From contig NZ_JAKUHT010000026.1 in assembly GCF_022436705.1 (NCBI RefSeq), positions 1 through 64,000 of the forward strand: a stretch of DNA of 64,000 bases, in the 5' to 3' direction. The notes below the pieces were generated by a model. It did no database searches. It saw only the letters and a program-made list of their open reading frames with translations, and was not told the DNA's origin. How positions within the stretch are numbered: the stretch's first letter is position 1; each line of letters starts with the position of its first letter. A program made the translations under genes and the position numbers. This stretch comes from Nocardioides sp. CFH 31398 (GTDB lineage Bacteria; Actinomycetota; Actinomycetes; Propionibacteriales; Nocardioidaceae). Of the stretch, positions 22,434 to 31,389 are shown piece by piece.

Positions 22434-23006
22434 ATGTCGACCGAGACCGACAAGCCGACGCCCGAGTCCACGGGCGATCCGAAGGCGAGGACGCGAGCGG
22501 AGGTCAAGGCCAAGCGCGCCGAGCGCCGCGAGGAGCGTCAGGCCGCGCGTGCCGAGAAGGCCGCGACCAAGGCCTCCGCGGCCGAGGAGAAGCAGAAGGC
22601 GAAGGCCGACAAGGCCGCCGCGAAGGAGTCCGGCAAGCCCGCGGCGGCGGGCAAGGACAAGGACAAGGGCGGCAAGAACGCCGGTCCTGCCATCAGGAGC
22701 GGCATCGACTCGCTGCGCACCCTCGTCGGTCAGGTCGTCTGGATCGCGGCCGTCGTCTGTGCGCTGTTCCTCGCGGTCGGCGCGCTGTGCATCGCCCTCG
22801 ACGCCAACCGCGACAACCCGTTGGTGTCCTTCGTCCTCGAGGGCGCCGAGACCGTCTCCCTCGGGGTCTTCTCCGTCCGCGGAGACGGGGTCTTCGACTT
22901 CGTCGGCGCCAACTCCCAGATCAAGAACGCCCTCGTCAACTACGGGCTGGGAGCACTGCTGTACCTCGTCGTCGGCCGCATCGTCGAGCGCGTCCTGCGT
23001 CCCTGA
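22434..23006 (+). CDS. Membrane protein with charged Lys/Ala-rich N-terminus
   Basis: A 190-aa protein of unknown function. ATG 22434 is chosen because GAGGGAGGA lies just upstream; an in-frame GTG at 22383 has no such site. Residues about 1-85 are dominated by Lys, Ala, Glu and Arg and are probably helical or disordered in the cytoplasm. Two hydrophobic segments follow, near residues 98-125 (VVWIAAVVCALFLAVGALCI) and 165-185 (YGLGALLYLVVGRIV). It sits between an enoyl-CoA hydratase and etfBA with its own upstream gap, so no link to them is implied. Confidence 0.75.
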   Translation: MSTETDKPTPESTGDPKARTRAEVKAKRAERREERQAARAEKAATKASAAEEKQKAKADKAAAKESGKPAAAGKDKDKGGKNAGPAIRSGIDSLRTLVGQVVWIAAVVCALFLAVGALCIALDANRDNPLVSFVLEGAETVSLGVFSVRGDGVFDFVGANSQIKNALVNYGLGALLYLVVGRIVERVLRP

Positions 23007-23023
23007 GCGGCCCCCGGCGCCGC

Positions 23024-23056
23024 CCCCGGGCGCGCCGGCGCGCGGCCGGAGGGGCT
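23024..23056 (+). terminator. GC-rich palindrome after membrane-protein gene
   Basis: A perfect palindrome GCGCGCCGGCGCGC (23030-23043) with C-rich left and G-rich right flanks that extend the stem. Probable terminator upstream of etfB. Confidence 0.45.
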
Positions 23057-23188
23057 CGGCGGGATCGCCCGCCGGGTACCGGACGTGTGAGTCTTGCCAC
23101 CACCCCGACCCCTGCCGACCGTAAGTGACTCGCGGGTAACATCGGCGGGGTACACCCGAGTCCACAGGAGGGGCCCCCGGGCCACACC

Positions 23189-23989
23189 ATGAACATCGTT
23201 GTCTGCGTGAAGTACGTCCCGGACGCCACGGCGGACCGGCAGTTCGAGTCCGACAACACGGTCGACCGCGTCGGCGTGGACGGTCTGCTCTCCGAGCTCG
23301 ACGAGTACGCCGTCGAGCAGGCGCTGCAGATCAAGGAGAAGCGCTCCGACGAGGACATCACCATCACCGCGCTGTGCGTCGGCCCGGAGAAGGCGGTGGA
23401 CGCCGTCCGCAAGGCGCTGCAGATGGGCGCCGACAAGGGCGTCCACGTCAGCGACGACGCCATCGCCGGCTCCGACTACGGGGCGACCTCGCTCGTGCTC
23501 GCGAAGGCCGTGCAGAAGATCGACGCCGAGGAGAAGGTCGACCTCGTCATGTGCGGCATGGCGTCGACCGACGGCTCCGGCAGCGTCGTCCCGGCCATGC
23601 TCGCCGAGCGCCTCGACTACCCGCAGGTCACCTTCGGCTCGAAGATCGAGACCCAGGGCGACCAGGTCCGCATCCAGCGCGACGGCGACGTCGCGACCGA
23701 GATCATCGGCGGGTCCATGCCGCTGGTGCTGTCGGTGACCGACCAGACCGGCGAGGCCCGCTACCCCTCGTTCAAGGGGATCATGGCGGCCAAGAAGAAG
23801 CCGATGGAGACCTGGTCGCTGGCCGACATCGGCGTCGACGCCGGTGAGGTCGGGCTGTCGGTGGCGTGGACCACCGTCGAGGCCGCCACGGCCCGCCCGC
23901 CCCGTGAGGCGGGCGAGGTCCACACGGACGAGGACGGCTCCGGCGCCGGCGCGCTGGCCGACTTCCTCGCGTCCAAGAAGTTCATCTGA
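23189..23989 (+). CDS. etfB: Electron transfer flavoprotein beta subunit
   Basis: A 266-aa protein starting MNIVVCVKYVPD, as is typical. With EtfA it carries electrons from acyl-CoA dehydrogenases to the membrane quinone pool; EtfB binds AMP. Characteristic segments are LLSELDEYAVEQAL, DLVMCGMASTDGSGS and the recognition-loop-like region RYPSFKGIMAAKKKP. An AGGAGGGG ribosome binding site lies 15 bp upstream. A candidate -10 (TAACAT) is at 23137-23142. etfA follows after 29 bp. Confidence 0.95.
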   Translation: MNIVVCVKYVPDATADRQFESDNTVDRVGVDGLLSELDEYAVEQALQIKEKRSDEDITITALCVGPEKAVDAVRKALQMGADKGVHVSDDAIAGSDYGATSLVLAKAVQKIDAEEKVDLVMCGMASTDGSGSVVPAMLAERLDYPQVTFGSKIETQGDQVRIQRDGDVATEIIGGSMPLVLSVTDQTGEARYPSFKGIMAAKKKPMETWSLADIGVDAGEVGLSVAWTTVEAATARPPREAGEVHTDEDGSGAGALADFLASKKFI

Positions 23990-24018
23990 GCACCGCAGAC
24001 CAGCACCAGGAGATCGCA

Positions 24019-24972
24019 GTGTCCGAAGTTCTCGTCCTCGTCGACCACGTCGACGGCGCGGTCAGCAAGCCCACCCTCGAGCTGCTGACGCTCGCGGGCC
24101 GGCTCGGCGAGCCGTCCGCGGTGTTCATCGGCCCGTCCGGCCAGGGCGCCGAGGCGGCGAAGAAGCTCGGCGAGTACGGCGCCGCCAAGGTGTACGTCGT
24201 CGACGACACCGAGGTGAAGGGCTACCTCGTGGCCCCCAAGGCCGAGGTGCTCGCCCAGCTCGTCGAGAAGACCTCGCCCGCCGGCGTCCTGCTCGTGTCC
24301 TCCTACGAGGGCAAGGAGATCGCGGGCCGGCTGGCGATCAAGACCGGCTCGGGCCTCATCACGGACGCCGTCGACGTCGCCGACGACGGCACCACCACGC
24401 AGGCCGTCTTCGCCGGCAACTACACGGTCCAGGCCAAGGTCACCCACGGCACGCCGATCGTGACCGTGAAGCCGAACTCGGCCGCCCCGGAGGCCGTGGG
24501 CGCCGCCGGTGCCGTCGAGGAGTTCGCCGCGACCATCTCCGACTCGGCGAAGAAGGCGCAGATCGTCGCCTCGCAGCCGCGTCAGGCGTCCGGGCGCCCC
24601 GAGCTCACCGAGGCCGCGATCGTGGTCTCCGGTGGCCGGGGCACCGGCGGCGACTTCGCACCCGTCGAGGGCCTCGCCGACGCGCTCGGCGCGGCGGTCG
24701 GCGCCTCGCGCGCGGCCGTCGACTCCGGCTGGATGCCCCACAGCTTCCAGGTCGGCCAGACCGGCAAGACCGTGTCCCCGCAGCTGTACGTCGCCAACGG
24801 CATCTCCGGCGCGATCCAGCACCGCGCCGGCATGCAGACCTCCAAGACGATCGTCGCGGTCAACAAGGACGAGGAGGCGCCGATCTTCGAGCTCGTCGAC
24901 TTCGGCGTCGTCGGCGACCTGCACGCCGTCCTCCCGGCCCTGACCGAGAAGGTCAAGGAGCGCAAGGGCTGA
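24019..24972 (+). CDS. etfA: Electron transfer flavoprotein alpha subunit
   Basis: A 317-aa partner of EtfB. The FAD-binding C-terminal domain has [10 protein letters not shown] and the signature [19 protein letters not shown] followed by AIQHRAGM. The GTG start at 24019 lies about 5 bp after a CAGGAGAT ribosome binding site. It is the last gene of the etfBA operon, which ends at a long hairpin. Confidence 0.95.
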   Translation: MSEVLVLVDHVDGAVSKPTLELLTLAGRLGEPSAVFIGPSGQGAEAAKKLGEYGAAKVYVVDDTEVKGYLVAPKAEVLAQLVEKTSPAGVLLVSSYEGKEIAGRLAIKTGSGLITDAVDVADDGTTTQAVFAGNYTVQAKVTHGTPIVTVKPNSAAPEAVGAAGAVEEFAATISDSAKKAQIVASQPRQASGRPELTEAAIVVSGGRGTGGDFAPVEGLADALGAAVGASRAAVDSGWMPHSFQVGQTGKTVSPQLYVANGISGAIQHRAGMQTSKTIVAVNKDEEAPIFELVDFGVVGDLHAVLPALTEKVKERKG

Positions 24973-24990
24973 GCCCCGGCTTCCCGCAGC

Positions 24991-25036
24991 ACGACGAACG
25001 GGCCCGACACCGCGAGGTGTCGGGCCCGTTCGTCGT
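24991..25036. terminator. Bidirectional terminator with 21-bp perfect stem
   Basis: Stem 24991-25011 pairs perfectly with 25016-25036 around the loop GCGA, a GNRA-type tetraloop. It lies between the converging etfA and lysyl-oxidase-like genes. No U-run, but the stem is exceptionally stable. Confidence 0.85.
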
Positions 25037-25050
25037 CGTGCGGCGCTGCC

Positions 25051-26646
25051 TCAGGAGCAGTCCTCCCGCGGCTGCCCGCAGACCAGGCCGAGGGCCGGGA
25101 CCCGGACGGTGCGCGCCCCGGGCTTGCCGCCGATGACCACCTTGCGCAGCGCGACGTCGTTCGACTCCCGGTCGTCGGCCTCGTGCAGCAGGTCGCGCGG
25201 GTTCGCCTCGACGCTGATGAAGTAGGTGCCGTTGTCGAGGCCCTTCAGCCGGAACGCCTGGCCCGCGCGGTACTGGGAGTAGGTGTCGCCCGAGCCGGCC
25301 GAGAGGACCTGGCGCAGCGACTGCGCCGAGCGCGAGCCGCAGGCGCTGGACAGGTCGGTGCCCTCCGGCCGCCAGTCGGCGCCGGGGCGCGTGTAGTCGA
25401 CGGCGTCGGTGTTGGCGAGGCAGAAGGACTGCTTCGTGCTGCGGACGACCTTCGACTTGTCCGCACTCAGCAGCCGGTAGCGGGCGAAGTCGAGGAAGTG
25501 CCAGTGGTGGTGGCTCGGCGCCGCGTGCCAGTGCATCGCCCCGACGCCGCAGTAGCCCTCCTGGGTGAGGTCACCGTCGTCGTCGCGGGAGTAGAAGTAC
25601 TGGTAGGCGTCCATCATCTCCTCGCCGTCGCGGCGGAAGCCGTCCACGACGAGCGGGCTGTCACCGGAGTTCCAGACGGTCGCCGAGAACGCCAGGTTGT
25701 CACCGCGGGCCCGGATGCCGAAGGCCGGCAGCGACTCCAGGTCGGGCAGCGGGTCGGCGGCACCGGGCTCGTAGTCGCACGCCATCGTCCGCGCGGAGTG
25801 GGTCATGCCGTTCATGTCGGCCATCGAGGTCTCGCCCCGGGCGGGTGCGGGGCGCGGGCCGGGCTCGGCCGGCGGGACGGCGACGTCCTCGGCACGCCGC
25901 TGCGCCATGCGCAGGCCGCCGCTGTCGTTGCGGACGCGCATCGGGTAGGTGATCGGGGTGTTGTCGGTGACCCCGAGCAGCTCGGCCCACGCGTCGCTGA
26001 AGCGCGCCCTGACGGTGTAGCGACCGCCGGTGAGCCTGAGGCGGGCCCACTCCTGCACGGGTGTGGCGTAGCCCCGCTCGACGCCCTGCACCGACGCCAT
26101 GGTGAACGGGTTCCACGGGCAGCCGCTGGGGTAGTGCGGGTCAGCCGGCGAGTCGGGGCCGAGGCGCTCGGGCTGGTAGCCGTTGAGGCAGCCGCTCAGG
26201 CTGTGCTCGACCTTCGGCCCGGAGCCGTCGGCCCGGCGGACCACGACCTCGACGAGGCCCTTCGGCTGGTCGAAGCCGGCGACGAGGCGTCGCGGGACCT
26301 TCACGCCGTCGCCCCACGTGGTCTGGCCCTCGGTCCAGCCGCCCGGGAAGTAGCGGGTCTCCGGCTGCTTCGCCCAGTCGTAGCGGCGGGTGCGCAGCTC
26401 GATCCGACCGCCGTCGGCCGCCACCCGCACGCCGAGGTCGCCGTACGCCCACCCGCGCTGGGCGTACATCTCACCCTGGGCCGCGCGCAGGCTCACGACG
26501 GGCTCGTCGGCGAGGGCGGCCGGGACGGCGCCGGCGGCCGGGGGAGCGGTGGCGGCACTGCCGCCCACCGCCCCGGGCACGAGGGACGCGGCCAGCGCAG
26601 CGGCAGCGGCCGCGGCAGCGGCGAGGCGGGGACGGGGTCGGGTCAC
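25051..26646 (-). CDS. Secreted lysyl oxidase-like protein
   Basis: A 531-aa protein from GTG 26646, chosen because GAGGGAG lies about 7 bp upstream and an Ala-rich signal peptide follows directly. The C-terminal third resembles lysyl oxidase: a copper-binding His cluster [17 protein letters not shown] (His372, 374, 379, 380, 381, 383), preceded by [14 protein letters not shown] and followed by [10 protein letters not shown]. Lysyl oxidases oxidise peptidyl lysine to aldehyde; bacterial substrates are largely unknown. The N-terminal half shows no domain I recognise. Function by family is plausible but untested here. Confidence 0.8.
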   Translation of the reverse strand: MTRPRPRLAAAAAAAAALAASLVPGAVGGSAATAPPAAGAVPAALADEPVVSLRAAQGEMYAQRGWAYGDLGVRVAADGGRIELRTRRYDWAKQPETRYFPGGWTEGQTTWGDGVKVPRRLVAGFDQPKGLVEVVVRRADGSGPKVEHSLSGCLNGYQPERLGPDSPADPHYPSGCPWNPFTMASVQGVERGYATPVQEWARLRLTGGRYTVRARFSDAWAELLGVTDNTPITYPMRVRNDSGGLRMAQRRAEDVAVPPAEPGPRPAPARGETSMADMNGMTHSARTMACDYEPGAADPLPDLESLPAFGIRARGDNLAFSATVWNSGDSPLVVDGFRRDGEEMMDAYQYFYSRDDDGDLTQEGYCGVGAMHWHAAPSHHHWHFLDFARYRLLSADKSKVVRSTKQSFCLANTDAVDYTRPGADWRPEGTDLSSACGSRSAQSLRQVLSAGSGDTYSQYRAGQAFRLKGLDNGTYFISVEANPRDLLHEADDRESNDVALRKVVIGGKPGARTVRVPALGLVCGQPREDCS

Positions 26647-26849
26647 GGTCTGCTCCCTCGTGGTCGGTGCTCTCGAAGACACCGACGCCCCGAGAGCCGG
26701 ATCGGTTGCCTCCGGCGGCAGCCGGATCATGTCACCGGGCCGGAGCGGTGAACCGGAACGTTTCCGCAAGATCGCGGCGGACGACGTCACTCCGTCCGGC
26801 GAGCAGGGTCGCCACGGGGTCGGAGCGAGTCGGGGGCGCGGCGGCCCGG

Positions 26850-26855
26850 TAGCAT
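26850..26855 (+). promoter_or_regulatory. Candidate -10 box, leaderless, upstream of small membrane protein and nadD
   Basis: TAGCAT followed by 6 bp and the ATG at 26862. It may drive the small ORF, nadD and rsfS together. Confidence 0.5.
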
Positions 26856-26861
26856 GCGGTC

Positions 26862-27014
26862 ATGTCCTCGATCGCTCCCCTCGTCGTGCTCGCCTCCGAG
26901 TCGGGGGAGGAGCCGCTGATCAACGTCTGGGTCGTCGGCCTCATCACCTTCGTGATCCTCATCGGGCTGCTGGCCGCCGTCATCAGCATCGGTGGCGGGC
27001 GCGACCACAGCTGA
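26862..27014 (+). CDS. 50-aa single-pass membrane protein upstream of nadD
   Basis: A short ORF of 50 residues beginning MSSIAPLVVLASESGEE, with one transmembrane helix near residues 21-43 (VWVVGLITFVILIGLLAAVI) and a short C-terminal tail. Its start is 6 bp after a TAGCAT hexamer and its stop is 18 bp before nadD, so position and promoter support a real gene. Function unknown. Confidence 0.7.
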   Translation: MSSIAPLVVLASESGEEPLINVWVVGLITFVILIGLLAAVISIGGGRDHS

Positions 27015-27032
27015 CCCGGGCCCGACCGACCC

Positions 27033-27704
27033 GTGACCGACCCCGTGACCCGGCGACGGGTCGGCGTCATGGGCGGGACGTTCGACCCGATCCACCACGG
27101 CCACCTCGTGGCGGCGAGCGAGGTGCAGTCCTGGTTCGGGCTCGACGAGGTGGTGTTCGTGCCCACCGGTGACCCGTGGCAGAAGTCGGGCCGCGAGGTC
27201 TCCCCGGCAGAGCACCGCTACCTGATGACGGTCGTCGCCACCGCCTCCAACCCGCGTTTCACGGTCTCGCGGGTCGACATCGACCGCGCGGGCCCGACGT
27301 ACACGATCGACACGCTGCGCGACCTGCACGACCAGGTGCCCGACGCCGACCTGTACTTCATCACCGGCGCCGACGCGCTCGCCGAGATCTTCACCTGGCG
27401 CGACGCCGAGGAGCTGTTCGGCCTCGCGAACTTCGTGGGTTGCACGCGTCCGGGGTACACGATGGACGCCGAGACCCTCGACAAGATCCCGGCCGAGCGG
27501 GTCACGATGGTCGAGATCCCGGCGCTGGCGATCAGCTCCACGGACTGCCGGCGGCGCACGGCCAAGGGGGACCCGGTCTGGTACCTCGTCCCCGACGGGG
27601 TCGTGCAGTACATCGCCAAGCACCAGCTCTACGCCGGCGGCACGGTGGGCCACACCGACGCCGTGCTCCTCAAGCCCCAGAACGGAGACCACCACCTCGC
27701 ATGA
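27033..27704 (+). CDS. nadD: Nicotinate-nucleotide adenylyltransferase
   Basis: A 223-aa enzyme that makes nicotinate adenine dinucleotide from nicotinate mononucleotide and ATP in NAD synthesis. The nucleotidyltransferase motif [12 protein letters not shown] is at residues 14-25 and the second motif ISSTDCRRR near residue 170. GTG 27033 is the first usable start; GTG 27045 is an alternative. Its stop overlaps the rsfS start (ATGA). Confidence 0.95.
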   Translation: MTDPVTRRRVGVMGGTFDPIHHGHLVAASEVQSWFGLDEVVFVPTGDPWQKSGREVSPAEHRYLMTVVATASNPRFTVSRVDIDRAGPTYTIDTLRDLHDQVPDADLYFITGADALAEIFTWRDAEELFGLANFVGCTRPGYTMDAETLDKIPAERVTMVEIPALAISSTDCRRRTAKGDPVWYLVPDGVVQYIAKHQLYAGGTVGHTDAVLLKPQNGDHHLA

Positions 27705-28075
27705 GTGCCACCGACCACGCCGTGGAGCTCGTCCACGTCGCCGCCGTCGCGGCCTCCGACAAGCTCGCGAAGCAGATCGTCGCCTTCGACGTGTCCGACC
27801 AGCTCGCCATCACCGACGCCTTCCTCATCGCCTCCGCGACGAACGAGCGGCAGGTCGGTGCGGTCGTGGACGCCGTCGAGGACGCCCTGCGCGAGCACGG
27901 GGAGAAGCCCATCCGTCGCGAGGGCCACAAGGAGGGCCGCTGGGTCCTCATCGACTACGGCGAGATCGTCGTGCACGTGCAGCACGAGGAGGAGCGGCAG
28001 TTCTACGCCCTCGAGCGGCTCTGGCGCGACTGCCCGGCCATCGCGCTGCCCGACACCGTGACGGACGCCCGCTGA
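27701..28075 (+). CDS. rsfS: Ribosomal silencing factor
   Basis: A 124-aa RsfS/Iojap protein that binds ribosomal protein L14 and blocks joining of the 30S and 50S subunits when nutrients are scarce. Typical segments are [20 protein letters not shown], the [15 protein letters not shown] strand pair and FYALERLW. The ATG at 27701 overlaps the nadD stop. The nadD-rsfS pairing is widely conserved. Confidence 0.95.
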   Translation: MSATDHAVELVHVAAVAASDKLAKQIVAFDVSDQLAITDAFLIASATNERQVGAVVDAVEDALREHGEKPIRREGHKEGRWVLIDYGEIVVHVQHEEERQFYALERLWRDCPAIALPDTVTDAR

Positions 28076-28098
28076 GCGCGGGCGCCGGGCGTTCCCTG

Positions 28099-28728
28099 GT
28101 GCTGGTGCGCCACGGGCGCACCGGGTGGAACGCCGCGGGACGGGCCCAGGGGCACACCGACGTCGACCTCGACGCCACCGGCCACGAGCAGGCCGCCCGC
28201 ATGGGCCCGGTCGTGGCCGCGCTGGGGCCGGCGCTGCTGCGCTGCAGCGACCTCGCACGGGCCCGCGACACCGCGACCTACGTCGGCAAGGAGGTCGGCC
28301 TCGAGCCGGCGACGGACCCGCGCCTGCGTGAGTACTCGCTCGGCGAGCGAGAGGGCTGGCTGGACAGCGAGTGGCGCGACTCCTTCCCCGAGGAGCGCGC
28401 GGCCTTCGAGGCCGGCGACTACGACGTCGTCCCCGGTGGCGAGCGCAGCGCCGAGGTCGGCGCCCGCGTCGCCGCCGCCTGCCGCGACCTTCTCGACGCG
28501 ACCCCCGCGGGGGAGACCGCCGTCGCGGTGTCGCACGGCGGCGCCATCCGGGTCGGGGTCGCGACGCTGCTGGGCTGGCCCGCGGGGCTCCACGGGACGC
28601 TCGGCAGCCTCGCGAACTGCGCCTGGGTCCGCCTCGGCGAGCGGTCGTACGGCGAGGGCCTGCGCCTGCTGTCGTGGAACGAGCAGGTGCCCACCCCCGG
28701 TTTCGCACCCCCGCCGCCAGCGGGGTAA
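28099..28728 (+). CDS. Histidine phosphatase (phosphoglycerate mutase-like)
   Basis: A 209-aa protein with the RHG motif (LVRHGRTGWN) near its N-terminus, the phospho-acceptor His in this family, a second conserved block REYSLGEREGW, and the second catalytic His in VSHGGAIRVG. Such genes follow rsfS in many actinobacteria and are annotated as phosphoglycerate mutases or general phosphatases; the substrate is not evident. The GTG at 28099 leaves the first beta-strand very short, and no other ATG or GTG lies between it and the rsfS stop in this frame, so the true start is uncertain. A Pro-rich tail ends the protein. Confidence 0.85.
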   Translation: MLVRHGRTGWNAAGRAQGHTDVDLDATGHEQAARMGPVVAALGPALLRCSDLARARDTATYVGKEVGLEPATDPRLREYSLGEREGWLDSEWRDSFPEERAAFEAGDYDVVPGGERSAEVGARVAAACRDLLDATPAGETAVAVSHGGAIRVGVATLLGWPAGLHGTLGSLANCAWVRLGERSYGEGLRLLSWNEQVPTPGFAPPPPAG

Positions 28729-28763
28729 GGTTCCCGTCGTTGTCCACTCCGGTGGACGCACCT

Positions 28764-28836
28764 GGGGCTGTGGCGCAGCTGGTAGCGCACTTCCATGGCA
28801 TGGAAGGGGTCAGGGGTTCGAGTCCCCTCAGCTCCA
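28764..28836 (+). tRNA. tRNA-Ala (anticodon GGC)
   Basis: A 73-nt cloverleaf: acceptor arms GGGGCTG and CAGCTCC (one G-U pair), D stem GCGC/GCGC, anticodon stem CTTCC/GGAAG with loop ATGGCAT (anticodon GGC at 28797-28799), T arm AGGGGTTCGAGTCCCCT and discriminator A. CCA is not encoded. It reads GCC and GCU alanine codons, the former being very common here. Confidence 0.97.
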
Positions 28837-28842
28837 CTCGAG

Positions 28843-28865
28843 AACGGGTCCCGTCGGGGCCCGTT
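28843..28865 (+). terminator. Terminator after tRNA-Ala
   Basis: Stem AACGGGTCCC/GGGGCCCGTT (one wobble pair) with a 3-nt loop, 6 bp after the tRNA, followed by TCGTCGTT. Confidence 0.7.
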
Positions 28866-28996
28866 TCGTCGTTCCGGGGCCTCGTGCGTGTCCGCCCCGG
28901 AGTGGCTCGCTCCGCGGAGGGGCTCCGGCCCGCCGGCGGGGTCCAGCCACCGGGACGGCTGGCGAAACTCGACCGGCCCACGAGACATTGGGTCCC

Positions 28997-29713
28997 ATGA
29001 GCCACCCCATCTCCGTGCTGTGGAGCATCCCGCGCTCGGTCTCGACCTCGTTCGAGCGGATGGTGAGCGAGCGCGGGGACCACACGGTCTTCGACGAGCC
29101 GTTCTCGCGTGCCTACTACTTCGGGCCCGACCGGCTGTCGGACCGCTACACCGAGACCATCCCGCACAGCGCGTACGACGAGGTGCTGGCCGAGATCGAG
29201 GAGGCCGCCGCCGAGCGGCCGGTGTTCGTGAAGGACATGGCCTACCAGGCGCAGCCGCTGCTCGACGAGGCGTTCGTCGGCCGGCTGCACAACAGCTTTA
29301 TGGTCCGCCACCCCGCGGCGACGCTGCGCTCGCTCGAGCGCACCTGGCCGGACTTCACCGACGACGAGACCGGGTGGGAGCACCTCGGGGTGGTCGCCGA
29401 CCACCTCGACGCGCTGGGGCGTGAGCTGGTGGTCGTCGAGGCCGAGACGCTGTGCGAGGACCCGGCCCCGGTCGTGGCGGACTGGTGCGACCGCATGGGT
29501 CTCGAGCAGCGTCCCGACGCCCTGACCTGGGAGCCCGGCATGCGCCCGGAGTGGGAGCTGTGGGAGGAGTGGCACGGCTCGACGGCGCGGACGACGGGCT
29601 TCGCGCCGCTGCGCCCGCCCCCGCCGCCCCCGGGTGAGGACGAGCCCCGCCTGAGGGCGGCGTACGACGCGGCGATGGGTGTCTACGAGAGGCTGCGCGC
29701 CCACGCGCTGTGA
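28997..29713 (+). CDS. Sulfotransferase family protein
   Basis: A 238-aa protein. The N-terminus VLWSIPRSVSTSFERM matches the 5'-phosphosulfate loop of PAPS-dependent sulfotransferases, and FMVRHPAATLRSL matches the 3'-phosphate-binding region. The acceptor substrate cannot be told; members of this small cytosolic group are sometimes mis-annotated as aminotransferases. ATG 28997 is the start; a weak GACATT box lies 7 bp upstream. A poly-Pro stretch near residue 205 is a low-complexity oddity. Confidence 0.75.
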   Translation: MSHPISVLWSIPRSVSTSFERMVSERGDHTVFDEPFSRAYYFGPDRLSDRYTETIPHSAYDEVLAEIEEAAAERPVFVKDMAYQAQPLLDEAFVGRLHNSFMVRHPAATLRSLERTWPDFTDDETGWEHLGVVADHLDALGRELVVVEAETLCEDPAPVVADWCDRMGLEQRPDALTWEPGMRPEWELWEEWHGSTARTTGFAPLRPPPPPPGEDEPRLRAAYDAAMGVYERLRAHAL

Positions 29714-29723
29714 CCGACCCACC

Positions 29724-29729
29724 TAGGCT
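29724..29729 (+). promoter_or_regulatory. Candidate -10 box of DUF2470 gene (leaderless)
   Basis: TAGGCT, then 6 bp, then the GTG at 29736. Confidence 0.5.
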
Positions 29730-29735
29730 CGGGCC

Positions 29736-30026
29736 GTGGCACTGAGCGCGGACGACGTCCAGCGGGTCCTCGAGCACATGGACGCCGACCACGCCGAGGC
29801 GAGCCTGGCCATCGTGCGGGCCCACGGCTACCCGGTGGCGACGTCGGCCGAGATGACCGGGGTCGACGAGCACGGCGGGACCTGGCACGTCACCGTCGGC
29901 ACCACCGAGGCCTCGGTGCGCGTGTCGTGGCCGGACGGCCCCGTCGAGGACAGCGACGGCGTACGCCGGGCCGTCGTCGGTCTGTACCGGGCGTCGTCCA
30001 CAGGCCGGGCGGGGTCAGCCGGGTAG
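29736..30026 (+). CDS. DUF2470 domain protein
   Basis: A 96-aa protein with the DUF2470 pattern VLEHMDADHAEASLAIVRAHG at its N-terminus followed by beta-strands. The domain occurs alone or fused to flavin/heme-handling proteins of the HugZ type, so a heme-related role is possible but not shown. GTG 29736 is supported by an apparent leaderless promoter. The stop codon lies inside the left arm of a long inverted repeat. Confidence 0.8.
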   Translation: MALSADDVQRVLEHMDADHAEASLAIVRAHGYPVATSAEMTGVDEHGGTWHVTVGTTEASVRVSWPDGPVEDSDGVRRAVVGLYRASSTGRAGSAG

Positions 30027-30087
30027 TCCCCTGAGCTCCTGCTCCCGGGGGTGCCTCCGGGCGACCGTCGGTCAGGGGACTACCCGG
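30019..30087. terminator. Long stem-loop overlapping the DUF2470 stop codon
   Basis: A 16-bp perfect stem (CCGGGTAGTCCCCTGA at 30019-30034 with 30072-30087) encloses a 37-nt loop that can form a smaller hairpin (CCCGG...CCGGG). The left arm includes the TAG stop. It separates the converging DUF2470 and tatA genes and probably terminates both. Confidence 0.65.
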
Positions 30088-30137
30088 GAGGGTCGGGTGG
30101 AGCTGTGGAGAGCCCGCCCGCTCGGCGGCGAGGGTGC

Positions 30138-30335
30138 TCACGACGCGACGCTGCGCGGGCGCGGCTCACCGTCGTGCATGCGGTCGTCCGCCGCGCCCGT
30201 GGTGGCCTCGTCCTTCAGGATGCGCATCGACTGGCCGACGCCGCGGGCCAGGGCGGGGAGCTTCGCGGAGCCGAAGACGAGCAGGACGATGGCGAGGATG
30301 ATCAGGGCGTGCCAGCCCGTGAGGTTCTGCAGCAT
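30138..30335 (-). CDS. tatA: Twin-arginine translocase subunit TatA
   Basis: A 65-aa protein with one N-terminal membrane helix (WHALIILAIVLLVFG) followed by the amphipathic-helix motif FGSAKLPALARGVGQSMRIL, typical of TatA/TatE. The start is ATG 30335 with an AGGAGA site upstream. It lies 40 bp downstream of a gene for a Tat-type lipoprotein, so the pair may form a small operon. Whether this is the main or an accessory TatA cannot be told; tatB and tatC are not in the window. Confidence 0.9.
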   Translation of the reverse strand: MLQNLTGWHALIILAIVLLVFGSAKLPALARGVGQSMRILKDEATTGAADDRMHDGEPRPRSVAS

Positions 30336-30375
30336 GGGACTTCTCCTGGTGGGTGTGGGTGTGGGTGCGGCCGGG

Positions 30376-31389
30376 TCAGCTGTCGGACGAGCCCGGCGGG
30401 GGACCCGACGGGGGCTCGCCGCCGGGGGCGCCGCCGCCCGGCATGCCGCCACCCATGCCCCCACCCATGCCGCCGCCCGACGGCTCGGTGGTGGTGTCGA
30501 CCGCGACCGCGAGACGGGCGGCGTAGCCGGACGACGGGTCGCCGCTGACGTCGGGCACCTGCAGCTCCCAGTCGCCCTCGCCGAACAGCGAGTCGTCGCT
30601 GACCCGGGTGCCGATGGCCGCGAGGTTGTCGGTGGACCCGGCGTACACGTCGGACCACTGCGAGGACCCGTAGACGTCGCCGAGCATCCCGGGCGGGAAG
30701 GCCAGCTGGGAGGTGGCGATCACGTTCTCGACGTTCGTCGCCGACGCGGCGTCGGGGTAGACCTCGACGTGGATGTGGGTCCAGCGGCCGGGGTAGCAGC
30801 CGGGGACGATGGTGGCGAAGGTGGCCTCGCCGGCGGCGTCGGTGACCTGGACGCCGCGGAGGTAGGTCTCGTCCTCGACGCCCGAGGAGTACATCGAGTA
30901 GCGACCCTCGGCGTCGCACTGCCAGGCGTAGACCGCCACGCCCTCGAACGGGGCGTCGTCGTTCGCCACGTCGGTGACGACGAACGTCAGCTCGAGCGGG
31001 ACGCCGTCCACGGTCGTGCCACCGTCGAGGCTGGAGGTGATGTCGCTGCGGACGATCCCCGACTCCTCGAGGACATTCACGTCCGCGGTGCCGTCGGCGG
31101 GGTAGGGACCGTTGGTCTCCTCGGGGATCTCGCCGGCCGAGGTGGTGGCGCTCGTCGACGCGCCGGTCGTCGAGGAGCCCGAGCTGCTCGACCCCGAGGC
31201 GCCGCAGGCGGCGAGCGCGGCGGCGCCGACGCCGACGCCGACGAGGCCGAGCAGGCGGCGTCGGGTCACGAGGGTGCGGACGTCGAAGCCGGCGCCCTGG
31301 TCGACGACCTCGTCGTCGGGTCGGGCCAGCAGGCGGCCCTCGTAGGCCGGTCCGGCGGGAGTGTAGTCGGGCTCGGGGATCTGGGGCAT
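30376..31389 (-). CDS. Tat-exported lipoprotein with intradiol dioxygenase domain
   Basis: A 337-aa protein from ATG 31389. A hydrophilic 42-residue leader precedes TRRRLLGLVGVGVGAAALAAC, a Tat signal ending in a lipobox (LAAC), so the mature protein should be lipid-anchored outside the membrane. After a Ser/Thr-rich linker, residues about 90-300 resemble the protocatechuate 3,4-dioxygenase beta fold, with candidate iron ligands in GPYP, the Tyr of GCYPGRW and the two His of THIHVEV. The C-terminus is a low-complexity Gly/Met/Pro tail. The substrate is unknown; no aromatic catabolism genes are adjacent. tatA follows. Confidence 0.85.
   Translation of the reverse strand: MPQIPEPDYTPAGPAYEGRLLARPDDEVVDQGAGFDVRTLVTRRRLLGLVGVGVGAAALAACGASGSSSSGSSTTGASTSATTSAGEIPEETNGPYPADGTADVNVLEESGIVRSDITSSLDGGTTVDGVPLELTFVVTDVANDDAPFEGVAVYAWQCDAEGRYSMYSSGVEDETYLRGVQVTDAAGEATFATIVPGCYPGRWTHIHVEVYPDAASATNVENVIATSQLAFPPGMLGDVYGSSQWSDVYAGSTDNLAAIGTRVSDDSLFGEGDWELQVPDVSGDPSSGYAARLAVAVDTTTEPSGGGMGGGMGGGMPGGGAPGGEPPSGPPPGSSDS

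Noticed and set aside
28764-28836. tRNA-Ala as attachment site of an integrated element
   Set aside because: No integrase and no repeat of the tRNA 3' end was seen downstream; the following genes look chromosomal.
30376-30480. Gly/Met-rich repeats at the dioxygenase C-terminus as a mobile or tandem-repeat element
   Set aside because: Short in-frame low-complexity tail of one protein only.
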